The notes below the pieces were generated by a model that saw nothing but the letters and a program-made list of their open reading frames with translations, was not told where the DNA came from and ran no database searches. Below, one piece after another: positions 16,741-26,573 of a stretch of DNA of 40,078 nt. A program made the position numbers and the translations under genes. This DNA is from Herminiimonas sp. (GTDB lineage: Bacteria; Pseudomonadota; Gammaproteobacteria; Burkholderiales; Burkholderiaceae_D), in contig JAQGLW010000162.1 of NCBI GenBank assembly GCA_028292665.1, positions 1 to 40,078 of the forward strand. The letters are read 5' to 3'. How positions within the stretch are numbered: position 1 is the stretch's first letter; each line of letters begins with the position of its first letter.

Positions 16741-17217
16741 GAATACTCTCCTTGACAGGACAAGCCCGGCGAGGAGAATGCCCCTCCAGGATTTGATGAT
16801 AAGGTATGATTTGTTCTATGAAGTCCGGCGTTTTATCGACTGAAAACTACACCATGCTTCAAATATTACGGGCGAATCTAATTGGTGTCATATCAGGCAC
16901 ATAGAGTTCCGTGAATATTTATTGCGATGCCGGCTGTCAAGCATGGCAATATCGGTTTCCGTTGCCACTCACTCTACAATGCACGAATATCGTCATTGAT
17001 TGAGCGAGCAATATCTTCTTTCCCGAATCGCCGACTACATTCAATGAACCTGCGGGTCGAAGGTGTGTCTATATAAATAGCAGAAGGCATGTTGAATCGG
17101 GCTTTGGCATTAAAGTTCCTGCCATGCGCTGATTTAGAACAGCCTCTCGACATATAAAGCCAGGCGTCATGTTTTGACGCTATCGATTCAGCTGGCGGCT
17201 TCCGGATACCGTAGCTA
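16741..17217. other. Intergenic region upstream of phasin
   Basis: 477 bp. On the minus strand a perfect TTGACA at 16940-16935 is followed 17 bp later by TATTCA (16917-16912), a weak candidate phasin promoter. An 84-codon minus-strand frame (16974-17228) has no ribosome-binding site or family resemblance and is not called. Confidence 0.4.
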
Positions 17218-17748
17218 ATGCAGCCCAAAACCTATATTTGCTTTACACCTGCCGAAACAAGTTCTGTTTCGGCATTATTCCATGTCGAATCAGGTATGGA
17301 CATATATGGCTGGCGCACCGATGCGAGAGGTCATTGTTTTTCGGCAGCTTTTTTCATGCTGGAGAGTTTCTACGCTACCCGTGGCGCCGTTTTATATCGG
17401 AGTGTGGAAGACGATGTGTACGGGCCTTGGATAACCGATTTCCCGCTGACCGATAACGAAATTCGCTGCCCGCTGCCCGAGCTTGTGCGACATGAGCTGG
17501 AACGCCTTCAGTCACAGTTCGTGGAAGAATGGCTTTTTTTTGAAAACGATCCGGCTGCAATACCGGAGTCTGCCGTCTATCGAAGCCATCGGCTTCCGGT
17601 TCAAGCAGTCAATATCCGGTCCAGCAGGCTTAATCGGCTCGGGAAGAATCGATCCGGTTGGGAATACAGCACATCGGGCAGCGACCTGAACATCATCGAC
17701 TTTATCGAAAAATACTGGCGTTTCAACGAAAAAGCCGTAATCCGATAA
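17218..17748 (+). CDS. Hypothetical protein (176 aa or shorter)
   Basis: I do not recognise this protein. The frame opens at the ATG at 17218 without a clear ribosome-binding site, and a later ATG in the same frame (MDIYGWRTDARGHCF, at 17296) is possible. The sequence is mixed alpha/beta, rich in aromatic and acidic residues (GAVLYRSVEDDVYGPWITDFPL, ELERLQSQFVEEWLFFENDP), with no signal peptide or membrane helix. It lies 38 bp upstream of the ribosome hibernation factor on the same strand, so the two may be co-transcribed. Coding status is likely but not certain. Confidence 0.55.
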   Translation: MQPKTYICFTPAETSSVSALFHVESGMDIYGWRTDARGHCFSAAFFMLESFYATRGAVLYRSVEDDVYGPWITDFPLTDNEIRCPLPELVRHELERLQSQFVEEWLFFENDPAAIPESAVYRSHRLPVQAVNIRSSRLNRLGKNRSGWEYSTSGSDLNIIDFIEKYWRFNEKAVIR

Positions 17749-17785
17749 TTTCTGCATCCGCAGTCACTCCACTCATTCAAAGCAT

Positions 17786-18142
17786 ATGCAACAGCCAATT
17801 CAAATCGTCTTTAGAGAGATTACTTCGTCGCCGTCAATCGAAGCGGACATTTACAAACGCGCAGAAAAGCTCGAACGAATCTGCCATAACACGATCAGTT
17901 GCCGTGTCACCCTGGAATTGGACGGCAGGCACAAGCACCAGGGGAATCTCTATAATGCACGCGTTGACATCACGCTGCCCGGCACCGAGATCGTAGCCGA
18001 CAGCCACCCGATGGACGAAGACGTTTATGTAGCGATACGCAATGCGTTCGAGGCGGCGACACGGCAGTTGGAAGCATATGCGCAACGGCGCCGGCGCGAA
18101 GTCAAAAACCACATGGTGGAGCCAAAGGGACAGGAATATTGA
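17786..18142 (+). CDS. HPF/RaiA-family ribosome-associated hibernation factor, short type
   Basis: 118 aa. It has the beta-alpha-beta-beta-beta-alpha layout of the HPF/YfiA fold: VFREITSSPSIEADIYKRAEKLERI, CRVTLELDGRHKHQGNLYNARVDITLPGTEIVAD and the DEDVYVAIRNAFEAATRQLEAYAQRRRREVK helix with its basic end. Family members bind the 30S decoding region and inactivate ribosomes in stationary phase or stress. It lacks the C-terminal dimerisation domain of long HPF, so it is the short form. Its stop lies six bases from the convergent hybrid-kinase stop. It differs from the usual rpoN-linked hpf by genomic context and is probably an additional stress-specific copy (inference). Confidence 0.88.
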   Translation: MQQPIQIVFREITSSPSIEADIYKRAEKLERICHNTISCRVTLELDGRHKHQGNLYNARVDITLPGTEIVADSHPMDEDVYVAIRNAFEAATRQLEAYAQRRRREVKNHMVEPKGQEY

Positions 18143-18157
18143 TCTTCGCTATTCCTG
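18131..18157. terminator. Hairpin overlapping two convergent gene ends
   Basis: An 8-bp stem CAGGAATA (18131-18138) / TATTCCTG (18150-18157) with an 11-nt loop spans both stop codons. No long U-run follows on either strand, so it may be a weak bidirectional terminator. Confidence 0.45.
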
Positions 18158-20263
18158 CTTTCCGGCTGCAATCAATTCCAGCAACACCGAATGGAAGCGT
18201 TCCATTCTGAACGGCTTTACCAGAAAATAATCCATTCCCGTATCCAGGCATGTCCGGATATCGGAAAGCGATCCCGCTGCAGTCAATGCAATGATCGGCA
18301 CCTTGGCGGCAGGCCCATCGAGCTTGCGAATGGCGCGCGTGGCTTCCAGGCCATCCATTTCCGGCATATGCATATCCATCAGCACGACATTGAAAGAGCT
18401 GTTGCGCACGGCTTCCAGTGCTTCCAATCCGTTCGTTGCCAACCGCACCCGATGTCCGGCGTTCTGCAACAGAGCGATTGCAACTTTCTGGTTGATTTCG
18501 TTATCTTCCGCAAGCAGAATATCCAGGCAAGGCACTTCTGTTTCCGCGGCGACATAAGCCGACGATAATTGTTCGCTGACGGATGCGAAACGAAATGTCA
18601 TTTCAAACCAGAAACGGCTGCCAATGCCAGGCATGCTGTCGACACCGATTTTTCCGCCTTGCATTTCAACGATTTTTCTGCAGATCGACAGCCCTAATCC
18701 GGTTCCGCCGAAACGTCTGGAAATCGAGCTGTCCGCCTGAACAAACGACTGAAACAGGCGCTCTTTGGCAGACGGTGCGATGCCGATCCCGGTATCGATC
18801 AGAGTAAAACGCAATAGCGCCTGAGACTCGCAGGCGGAAACCCGTTCGATATGAAGCGTGATACCGCCTTGTTCGGTGAACTTCAATCCGTTGCTGATCA
18901 GATTCAGCAAGACCTGCCGCAGACGTCCCGCATCGCCAACCAGAAAACGCGGCAATGCAGCCGGATAGTCGAGCTTGAGCCAGAGACCGCTTTCGCGCGC
19001 ACGCGAGGACATCAGATTGATCACGCTTTCAGCCGTCTTGATCAAGTCGAAACCGATCGATTCGAATTCGATATTGCCGGACTCGAGTTTGGAAAAATCC
19101 AGAATATCATTCAGTATGGTCAACAGCGCTTCAGCCGAATACTGCGCCGTTTCGAGAAATTCCCGTTGCTCATCATTTGCCGATTCCGCCAATGCCAACT
19201 GCATCATGCCCAGCATGCCATTCATCGGCGTACGTATTTCATGGCTCATGACCGCCAGGAATTCTGATTTTGCGTGATTCGCCGCCTCGGCAATTTCTTT
19301 TGCAACCGACAGATCCCGGGTCCGCTCGATCACCTGATTTTCCAGGTTATGACTTAGGTCGACGAGCGATTCGTACAACTGCACATTGGCCATCCCGGCG
19401 GAGATATTGGTGCACAAGACTTCAATCAGGCGCCTCTCCAGGCCGGTCAACATGCGTTCGGAAGGAAACAGAATGCCATATTCGCTGGCGCCCTTGAGCG
19501 GATGAATATACAGGCAGATGGCCTCGGCGCCGTAGATATTGCTTCTTTCATCGAATGCCCGCCCGATCATTGCAAGCGCACCGGCATCGGGTTGCAAATA
19601 CTTGCCGATCGCCGTTACCAGGGCGATGTCATCCCCGCCCTTGGCCCGCCTTGCGATGAATCCATCCGGTGCGCGTCCGATCAATGAATTGACCTGTTTC
19701 AGAATCTCGTCTGCAAAGGTTCTTTCTGAAAAAGCTTCCAGCAAGGACCCCGCTGCGTCGACGATCTGCTCGAGTCCGTGCAGGCTTTTTTCAAGGGAGA
19801 CGATATCGTCAAAAGAACGCAACGCAGAGATGATGCACGTCAGCAGCTTTTGCCGGGTCAGTTCGGTTTTTGATTTGTAATCGTTGATGTCATGCTCGAT
19901 CACTACATTGCGTTCCGGCGCCTGCCCCGGCTGGCCGGTGCGCAGTACGATGCGCAACCGCCTATTGCCGAGCCGCTCCCGGATTTGCCGCACCAGACGC
20001 AACCCCGAATCGTCGGACTCCATCACCACATCCAGCAGGACGACTGCGATGTCCGCGTTGTCTTCCAGAATACGCAGCGCCGCCAATGCCGAGTGCGCAT
20101 GCAAAAACGACAGCGTCCGGCCTTTGAAAATAACACCGGCAAGCGCCACTTTGGTTACCGTGTGGACTTCATCCTCGTCATCTGCGATCAATATCCGCCA
20201 CGGCGGTTCGGTTGCCGCCGGCAGATTTTCTTTTTCAGGGGCGAATGAAAAATCATCAGGCAT
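18149..20263 (-). CDS. DUF3369 response regulator-hybrid histidine kinase (REC-DUF3369-HisKA-HATPase-REC)
   Basis: About 704 aa from the ATG at 20263, chosen because GGAG lies nine bases upstream inside the end of the preceding gene; a longer frame from 20287 would overlap that gene by 23 bp. Domains: receiver with acceptor D78 ([14 protein letters not shown]), DUF3369 GAF-like domain (about 150-300), coiled coil, HisKA with H341 ([11 protein letters not shown]), HATPase (N-box [28 protein letters not shown]) and a C-terminal receiver with D630 ([13 protein letters not shown]). It is a cytosolic phosphorelay component. The TGA of the upstream kinase gene is one base before this ATG, so translation is coupled. 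The first receiver is a natural target of that kinase (inference). No output domain is visible, so an Hpt and a further regulator are expected. Confidence 0.93.
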   Translation of the reverse strand: MPDDFSFAPEKENLPAATEPPWRILIADDEDEVHTVTKVALAGVIFKGRTLSFLHAHSALAALRILEDNADIAVVLLDVVMESDDSGLRLVRQIRERLGNRRLRIVLRTGQPGQAPERNVVIEHDINDYKSKTELTRQKLLTCIISALRSFDDIVSLEKSLHGLEQIVDAAGSLLEAFSERTFADEILKQVNSLIGRAPDGFIARRAKGGDDIALVTAIGKYLQPDAGALAMIGRAFDERSNIYGAEAICLYIHPLKGASEYGILFPSERMLTGLERRLIEVLCTNISAGMANVQLYESLVDLSHNLENQVIERTRDLSVAKEIAEAANHAKSEFLAVMSHEIRTPMNGMLGMMQLALAESANDEQREFLETAQYSAEALLTILNDILDFSKLESGNIEFESIGFDLIKTAESVINLMSSRARESGLWLKLDYPAALPRFLVGDAGRLRQVLLNLISNGLKFTEQGGITLHIERVSACESQALLRFTLIDTGIGIAPSAKERLFQSFVQADSSISRRFGGTGLGLSICRKIVEMQGGKIGVDSMPGIGSRFWFEMTFRFASVSEQLSSAYVAAETEVPCLDILLAEDNEINQKVAIALLQNAGHRVRLATNGLEALEAVRNSSFNVVLMDMHMPEMDGLEATRAIRKLDGPAAKVPIIALTAAGSLSDIRTCLDTGMDYFLVKPFRMERFHSVLLELIAAGKQE

Positions 20264-20264
20264 A

Positions 20265-23200
20265 TCAAACGTCTCCGTGCATGTCATTGCCGGTTGCTGC
20301 CGGTATGCTTTTCTTGATGGGATTGCGAGGGAAATTCAGAATAAACGTCGTTCCCTTATTGATCGCGCTTTCGACCGAAATCCGGCCCTGCAGGCTGCCG
20401 GTCACGAGGTTATGAACGATATTCAGTCCCAGTCCGCTGCCGCCCTTGCTGCGCATCGTGGTAAAAAAAGGGTCGAATATCCTGGGCAGGTATTCCTGCG
20501 GTATTCCTTTGCCGTTATCGGAAAACCGCAGCTCGATCGAACTTGCATAGTGTTCGTTCACCACGATCGTCATCCTGCCGGATATATTGTCCTGATCGAA
20601 CGCATGCAGCAGTGCGTTCATCACAAAATTGGTGAGCACTTGAGACAATGCGCCGGGATAGGTGTCGACCTCGATCATATCCGGACAATCGACAGTCACT
20701 TGGCGGCCGGCGTTTCGCAGCATCGGGCGCAGATTCAACAGGACGTCATCGATATACGCCTTGAGCCGGAAAGTCCGCCTTTCTTCGCTGGTCTGATCTA
20801 TTGCCACTTCCTTGAAGCTTTGAATCAGTGTGGCGGCGCGCTCCATGTTCGATAGCAGCAGTTTGCTGATTATCGACGCAGTGCCGATGTAATTATCCAG
20901 ATCGGATCGCTTCATCGTGCCGGCCTGATGCAGCGATTCAATTTTTTCCGTTTCTTCGGCCAAGGTGGATGCGCCGGTGACGCCGATGCCGACCGGTGTA
21001 TTGATTTCATGCGCAACGCCCGCAACCAGTTGCCCGAGCGATGCCAGCTTTTCGGATTCCACCAGCTGTTTTTGCATCTGCTTCAATGAAGTCAGCGTTT
21101 GGTTAAGGGCCCCGTTTTTTTCGCGCAACGCCTTGGTGCGGACTTGCACTTTTTGCTCGAGCTCGTTATACAGTCCGGCATTTTCGAGTGAGATCGCAAT
21201 CTGCGTCGACAGGATATGCAGCAGTTCGGTACGCTCGGGCGTAAATGCATCGACAGCCAGATTGTTTTCGAGATACAGGATGCCGACCAGTTCGCTTTGC
21301 TTCTGCAGCGGAATGCACATCACCGATTTAGGGTGAGCACGTCCGATGTAAGGATCGCCGTTGAACTGACTGTCGTAGCGTGCATCGCCCAGCACAACGT
21401 TCTGCCGCGTGCGCCTGACGTAGTTGATGATGCCCAGGCTGATGTCGGCGCTTTCCAAGGCGGCAGTTTCCTGCCGCAGCCTGATTCCCTCGCCTTCGAT
21501 CATGGCCTGGATTGTCAGCGCACCGTATTTCTGCAAAAGGAGCACACCCTTTTGGGCGCCGGCATTTTCGATTAAAAGCCGCATCAGCTTTTCAAGCAGT
21601 TTATCAAGGTGAATCTCGCCGGATAATGTTTGCGATGCCTTGATGAAGGTTTCGATGTCCAGACTTTGCCTGCTGGCTGTGAGCGGCGCCGTGGCGTCGA
21701 TCCACCTTTTTTTGATCGCCGTCGCCAGCAAGTCCGGATAAGTTTTTTCAAGAAGTTCAACTTTAGCCGATGCGCCCCAATCGGCATACCTTGCATGGGC
21801 TTCTTCGAGGTGTATGCGGGCCTCTCTTTCTTTGCCCGACGCCAGATAAAACCTTGCCGCCAATTCATTCGACAGCGCCTCGTCGTTCAGAAATCCGTTT
21901 CGTCCGGCTTCCTTGATGGCCAGATCGAAATATCCGGCCGCTCTGTCCAGTTTGCCCAGCACTCTGCACCGCTCTGCCTCGACCAGCTGCCATTTATGCA
22001 AATTGTTCATCGGCGCATGCCTGGACCACAACTTCAGTTTCTTCTGGAATTTCCTGACTTTCGTTAACGCGCCGCTGCGCTGCTTCTCGTCCATACCCGG
22101 ATAACAGGCAAGCAGGCAAAGCGAGTAATAGAGATGAAAAACAGGCAGTGTCGCCATGCAGGCTGCCGAACCGAGATAGATTTCGCTCTGTTCGATGCTG
22201 TTCAGCGCTGCCTTGAAGTCGGACAACAAATAAGCCTTGGCGGACTCGGAAAAATGCCGGTACATCAATGTCAGCCGCGGCGGCATCGCAGCTTCCGTAT
22301 TTTTTCTTGCATATGCCGGTTCTCCGGCCACGCCGATCAGTGCCGATGCATACCCGATGCCGATAGCAATGGCATCGGCTGAAATCTGCTGTTTGATGCT
22401 GTTTGTCTTGGCGAGCGCCAGCTGCATTTTTTCGAGCAAAGGCTGAAGAGGCCGCCCCATCAGCAATTCCGCACGCAGCGCGGCGACAAGGCTGTAGGTC
22501 GCATATTCGAATTCACCGATCTGCAGTCCTGTCCGATAATTGTCGTACAAGGGAATGACGGTAGACGATAAGTGCTGCTTCCAGTGGAAAATCAATGCGT
22601 GCACAACATATTCGACTCGCACACGATGCCCATCCTGGCGAGCCGAGGCTCGCTTCCGGTTCGCCAGCGCAAGCACGAGTTTGCCGATTTCGAATCCTGA
22701 CTGGATTTGGCCGAATCCCTGAATCAGCACCATTGCATAGCCGGCCATTGCGAACGGCGATGCCGGAGTATAGGATCCGTTCTTTAAAATGGTCTGCACC
22801 TGTTCGAATATCAGGATCGGGAAAACAGCCGGGTTCACCACGTAACTGGCGGACAAGGCTCTGCTGAGCAATTGCTCCTTCAGAATTTCGACGGGATCTT
22901 TTTGAGACGGCAAATCAAGCAGCTCATCGGTTGTGCGCGAAGCCATCAGCCTCTTTACCTTTAACAGCCGGACGATGATTTTCAGCTTGCCGGTTTTTTC
23001 CGGCAATTCGATGCCGAGCATCTTTAGCGCTTCCAATGCCATTGCCTGTGCTTCCACATGCCGGTCCTGATAAAGATAGGATTGCAGCAGCACATCGAAG
23101 ACAAGCGCCTTTTGAAAACTATTGCCGGCGTACGACAACAGCGATTTTCCGATCTGGTCGACAGCGTTGAAGCGGTGAATCAGGAAACTCGTTTCCATCT

Positions 23201-25295
23201 GTTCAAGCTGTAATGAAAAATACAGAGGCGAAGCCCGTTCTCCGGCTCTGTCCAGCAACTGCAGACCCGCCGCCACATGCTTCAGCACCGTTTCATAGGC
23301 AATCGTCAGTTTTCCTTTTCTTGCGGCGAGGAGATTGAGCTCGGCCAATTCCCGCATTTCAGCGACATTGCTCAGCAGTTCCTTGCCTTCGTTAAGCTGC
23401 TGAACGATGTCGAACAGCCGCTCGTCCCTTTGTTCTTCGGGAATGCTGATAAAAAGCAGCCGTCCGATCCGGAGATGAATGGTTTTTTTTTCGCTTTCCG
23501 GGATGCCTGCATACGCGGCCTGTTGTACCCGGTCATGCAGGAATCGATACAGCGGAAAAGAATTCGTCGTGCCGGCAACATTCATCTCGGGCGCCATCAC
23601 CAGGCCGGCCTGCACTGCCGGCTGCAGCATGCCTTTCATCTCTGTTTTTATTTTCTCAGCCACCGCCGCGAGAGTCGTCGAGTCGAAACGGCTGCCGATG
23701 CACGCAGCCAGTCTCAGCAAGCGCTGGGTATCCTGCGGCAGCCGCCCCAGTTCCCTGGTGAGCAGGTCAACGACATTGTCGGTAATGTCCAGCGCCTCGA
23801 TTTGAGCGATATCCCAATGCCATGTCCCGTTCGAGAATTCAAGCAGTTTTTCGTTATACAGACTTTTCACGAACTGCCCGACGAAAAAAGGATTGCCTAA
23901 TGTCTTGCGATAGATCAGTCGCGATAACTGTGCAACGGTTTCGCGGGAGGACTTCACGGTGTCCGCAACCAGTTCGGTAACGCTTTTTTCGGACAGCGCT
24001 TTCACCTCGATTCCGGTTACTTTTGCATTTTTTCTGATTTTTCCGATCGTCTGCATCAGCAGATCGCCGGCGCCGACTTCGTTTTCCCGATAGGCTCCGA
24101 TCAACAGCAGCGACGGCTCGGCCAAATCCGTCATGAACAGGCGAAGCAGTTTCAGTGATGCCGCATCCGCCCACTGCAGGTCGTCCAGAAAAACAACCAG
24201 CGGATGTTGCGGGCGGGTAAAGACGCCTACAAAATTCTGCACCACATAATTGAAACGGTTTTGCGCTTCGGCGGATCCCAATTCCGATACCGGCGGCTGT
24301 TCGCCGATGATGTGCACTACTTCCGGGATTGCGTCGATGATGATTTGTCCGTTCGGCCCCACCGCATCGAGAATCCTGATTTTCCAGTCCGCGATCCGGC
24401 TTTCGCTCTCCGTCAAAATCTGGCGGATCAGCTCGCGAAACGCATAGGCGACCGCATAATATGGAATATTGCGTTTGAGCTGATCGAACTTGCCCGATAT
24501 GAAGTACCCGTGCCTGGCGACTACCGGCTTGTGAATCTCGTTGACCAGCGACGATTTGCCGATGCCCGAATAACCGGTGACAAGCAATAACTCTGCACCT
24601 CCTTCAGCAATCCGGTCGAATGCGCCGATCAGTTGTTCGATTTCGGCGGCTCGTCCATAAAGCTTTTGCGGTATCAACAACCGATCGCAGATATCATGCC
24701 GGCCCGGACTGAAGGCGGGGATGGCGCCGGTTTCGGCCAACGCTGTCCGGCAATGCTGCAAGTCGGCCAGCAGTCCGTCGATGCTCTGGTATCGGTCTTC
24801 CGCATTCTTCGATAAAAGCTTGATGACGATATTGCAAAGTGCATCCGGCAGTTCCGGATTAAGCATGCCTGGCGATACCGGCTGTTTGGCGATATGGCTA
24901 TGGACCAGCTCCATCACATTATCCGACTCGAACGGCAGGCGCCCGGTCAGCAACTGATAAAACAGCACGCCGAGCAAATAATAATCGCTTCGATAATCGA
25001 CACCGCGATTCATTCGCCCGCTTTGTTCGGGAGAAAGGTAGCCCAAAGGCGCATGGGCATCCATGCTCAATTCGACCAGACCGTCGTCGCGGATGCGTAT
25101 ATTGGAAGGACAAAGAGCCCGATGCACTTCCATATGCCTGTGCGCTTCACGCAGACTTTTGCTTAATGATATGCAAACCGCAAGTGCGCCTTCCAGATTG
25201 AACAATGTACTGGGAACAAGTTGCGAAGGCTGATCCGGACCGCTTCCGGCCCAGCGGAAGAACATCGTCTTGTTGTGCGCGCCAATTTTCAGCAA
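20265..25295 (-). CDS. Trifunctional-type signalling protein: pseudokinase-AAA ATPase-helical repeats-GAF-histidine kinase
   Basis: 1676 aa from a TTG at 25295 with CGGAGA seven bases upstream. Residues 1-175 match the C-lobe of the Ser/Thr kinase domain of this family ([34 protein letters not shown]), but the ATP-binding N-lobe is absent, the HRD motif reads HRA (Asp to Ala60), the following Lys is Cys62, and the DFG segment is missing. Then follow an AAA-type ATPase (Walker A GYSGIGKS 241-248; Walker [12 protein letters not shown] with D371-D372), long TPR-like helical repeats, GAF (about 1213-1375), a coiled coil, HisKA with His1429 (GVAHEINTP) and HATPase ([29 protein letters not shown]). 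It is a soluble sensor kinase with STAND-like switching potential, coupled to the downstream hybrid regulator. Confidence 0.92.
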   Translation of the reverse strand: MLKIGAHNKTMFFRWAGSGPDQPSQLVPSTLFNLEGALAVCISLSKSLREAHRHMEVHRALCPSNIRIRDDGLVELSMDAHAPLGYLSPEQSGRMNRGVDYRSDYYLLGVLFYQLLTGRLPFESDNVMELVHSHIAKQPVSPGMLNPELPDALCNIVIKLLSKNAEDRYQSIDGLLADLQHCRTALAETGAIPAFSPGRHDICDRLLIPQKLYGRAAEIEQLIGAFDRIAEGGAELLLVTGYSGIGKSSLVNEIHKPVVARHGYFISGKFDQLKRNIPYYAVAYAFRELIRQILTESESRIADWKIRILDAVGPNGQIIIDAIPEVVHIIGEQPPVSELGSAEAQNRFNYVVQNFVGVFTRPQHPLVVFLDDLQWADAASLKLLRLFMTDLAEPSLLLIGAYRENEVGAGDLLMQTIGKIRKNAKVTGIEVKALSEKSVTELVADTVKSSRETVAQLSRLIYRKTLGNPFFVGQFVKSLYNEKLLEFSNGTWHWDIAQIEALDITDNVVDLLTRELGRLPQDTQRLLRLAACIGSRFDSTTLAAVAEKIKTEMKGMLQPAVQAGLVMAPEMNVAGTTNSFPLYRFLHDRVQQAAYAGIPESEKKTIHLRIGRLLFISIPEEQRDERLFDIVQQLNEGKELLSNVAEMRELAELNLLAARKGKLTIAYETVLKHVAAGLQLLDRAGERASPLYFSLQLEQMETSFLIHRFNAVDQIGKSLLSYAGNSFQKALVFDVLLQSYLYQDRHVEAQAMALEALKMLGIELPEKTGKLKIIVRLLKVKRLMASRTTDELLDLPSQKDPVEILKEQLLSRALSASYVVNPAVFPILIFEQVQTILKNGSYTPASPFAMAGYAMVLIQGFGQIQSGFEIGKLVLALANRKRASARQDGHRVRVEYVVHALIFHWKQHLSSTVIPLYDNYRTGLQIGEFEYATYSLVAALRAELLMGRPLQPLLEKMQLALAKTNSIKQQISADAIAIGIGYASALIGVAGEPAYARKNTEAAMPPRLTLMYRHFSESAKAYLLSDFKAALNSIEQSEIYLGSAACMATLPVFHLYYSLCLLACYPGMDEKQRSGALTKVRKFQKKLKLWSRHAPMNNLHKWQLVEAERCRVLGKLDRAAGYFDLAIKEAGRNGFLNDEALSNELAARFYLASGKEREARIHLEEAHARYADWGASAKVELLEKTYPDLLATAIKKRWIDATAPLTASRQSLDIETFIKASQTLSGEIHLDKLLEKLMRLLIENAGAQKGVLLLQKYGALTIQAMIEGEGIRLRQETAALESADISLGIINYVRRTRQNVVLGDARYDSQFNGDPYIGRAHPKSVMCIPLQKQSELVGILYLENNLAVDAFTPERTELLHILSTQIAISLENAGLYNELEQKVQVRTKALREKNGALNQTLTSLKQMQKQLVESEKLASLGQLVAGVAHEINTPVGIGVTGASTLAEETEKIESLHQAGTMKRSDLDNYIGTASIISKLLLSNMERAATLIQSFKEVAIDQTSEERRTFRLKAYIDDVLLNLRPMLRNAGRQVTVDCPDMIEVDTYPGALSQVLTNFVMNALLHAFDQDNISGRMTIVVNEHYASSIELRFSDNGKGIPQEYLPRIFDPFFTTMRSKGGSGLGLNIVHNLVTGSLQGRISVESAINKGTTFILNFPRNPIKKSIPAATGNDMHGDV

Positions 25296-25402
25296 AGTGA
25301 TTCTCCGGGCATTTCCGTTTGCGCTTCCAGCAGCGCATCAGGCGCATGTTTCGCATAGCCGGTCCAGCATGTCATCGAACGAAGCCGTTTGAAATCGATC
25401 AT
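25289..25402 (-). CDS. Possible 37-aa upstream reading frame overlapping the kinase start
   Basis: An ATG at 25402 (CAGG just upstream) opens a frame MIDFKRLRSMTCWTGYAKHAPD ending with a TGA at 25289-25291, which overlaps the TTG start of the large kinase (25295). It could be a leader peptide for coupled translation, a remnant of the lost kinase N-terminus, or chance. Confidence 0.25.
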   Translation of the reverse strand: MIDFKRLRSMTCWTGYAKHAPDALLEAQTEMPGESLC

Positions 25403-25411
25403 GCCTGACGT

Positions 25412-25451
25412 TTTCAACCAAATTGAAACAAGGTATCATATGTTGAAATAA
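25412..25451. promoter_or_regulatory. Dyad and possible promoter in the divergent kinase/catalase-like intergenic region
   Basis: TTTCAA-CCAAA-TTGAAA (25412-25428) is a 6-bp dyad in the 206-bp region between divergent genes. TTGAAA (25423-25428) with AATAAT 18 bp downstream could be the plus-strand promoter of the catalase-like gene, so a repressor on the dyad would block it. Confidence 0.4.
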
Positions 25452-25501
25452 TTATTCCACGTCTGAGGCGGCAGTCGTTTAAATTATTTCAGCGGGTTCC
25501 T

Positions 25502-26536
25502 ATGCAAAACAAACAGCTGGCACGGGAATATGCTCCGGTCGACGAGCAAAAATTTACGCGTGATCTTGCCGGGCGATTGAAAGCGAAAATTGTCGAAGAC
25601 CACCGCAGCGGCATCATGCGGCGCGATGCGCATCCGAAAATGCACGGAGTCGTCAAGGCAGAATTCATTATCGAACCCGATTTACCGCAGGCGTTGCGGG
25701 TCGGCGTATTCAGGCAGCCGGGCGTTTACCCGGCCTGGATCCGATTCTCGAATGCGGATGCCGGTCTGGGCCCGGATATACGACGCGGCATCCGCGGCAT
25801 GGCCATCAAATTGATGGACGTGGCGGGCGAAAAGATCCTGCACGATGAGAAAAACGAACGGACGCAGGACTTCCTGTTAATCAGCACAAATGTATTCCTG
25901 ACCAGAGATGTAAGGGAATTCGATAATCTGACCAGGGCGCTGACGGGCAGCATCCTGGCGAAAATCGTTTTCTTCCTTCGTCATTGGCGGGTGGTCCGGA
26001 ATGTATTCAAATCGATGAAAAGATTTGCCAATCCGCTGCAGATCCGGTACTGGAGTACGACGCCTTATTTATTCGGAAATGCGGCAGTCAAATATTCGGC
26101 CATTCCGCATGTCGATGCTGCCGACGCAATTCCCGGCAATCCGGACAAGGATTTCCTGCGCAAGGCCATGGCCGCGCAACTGGCGCACGGAACCGCGGTT
26201 TTCGATTTCGCGGTACAGTTCCAGGCTGATGCCGACCGGATGCCGATCGAAGACTCCGGCTGCGAATGGAGCGAAACCGTTTCCCCGTTTCGAAAAATCG
26301 CCACCATCAAAATACTGCAGCAGCATTGCGATGACGAAAAGCATCGGCAATTCGGTGAAAATCTGTCCTATACGCCATGGCACAGCCTGCCGGAACATCG
26401 CCCCCTGGGCGGCATCAACCGCGCCCGCCGGGTTGTTTATCGAACCATCTCGATGTTCCGGCATGCACAAAACAATGTGCCGATGCAGGAACCGGCCGGC
26501 TTCGACATCGAAAAATCCGGCGCGGAATGCCGATAG
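25502..26536 (+). CDS. Catalase-like heme protein (catalase family, short form)
   Basis: 344 aa, well short of classical catalases (about 480 or more). The core is recognisable: the distal His in HPKMHGVVKAEFII (H48), VYPAWIRFSNADAGLGPDIRRGIRGMAIKLMDV corresponding to the heme-pocket strands, TQDFLLISTNVFL with N130, and the proximal RARRVVYRTISMFR with Tyr313 as the expected heme ligand. Relatives include the catalase-related domains that act on fatty-acid hydroperoxides as well as SrpA-like peroxidases, so the substrate may be an organic peroxide rather than hydrogen peroxide (inference). There is no signal peptide. The ribosome-binding site is weak. It converges with a DyP-type peroxidase operon 37 bp away. 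Confidence 0.88.
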   Translation: MQNKQLAREYAPVDEQKFTRDLAGRLKAKIVEDHRSGIMRRDAHPKMHGVVKAEFIIEPDLPQALRVGVFRQPGVYPAWIRFSNADAGLGPDIRRGIRGMAIKLMDVAGEKILHDEKNERTQDFLLISTNVFLTRDVREFDNLTRALTGSILAKIVFFLRHWRVVRNVFKSMKRFANPLQIRYWSTTPYLFGNAAVKYSAIPHVDAADAIPGNPDKDFLRKAMAAQLAHGTAVFDFAVQFQADADRMPIEDSGCEWSETVSPFRKIATIKILQQHCDDEKHRQFGENLSYTPWHSLPEHRPLGGINRARRVVYRTISMFRHAQNNVPMQEPAGFDIEKSGAECR

Positions 26537-26573
26537 CAATCAGCGGCACTCATTCTGCGATCCGCACGCATGC

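Noticed and set aside
16974-17228. An 84-codon minus-strand frame upstream of phasin
   Set aside because: No ribosome-binding site, irregular composition, and overlap with the start of a better plus-strand candidate.
19884-20855. A 323-codon plus-strand frame spanning the junction of the two kinase genes
   Set aside because: It lies antisense to receiver and HATPase coding sequence and shows no domain of its own.
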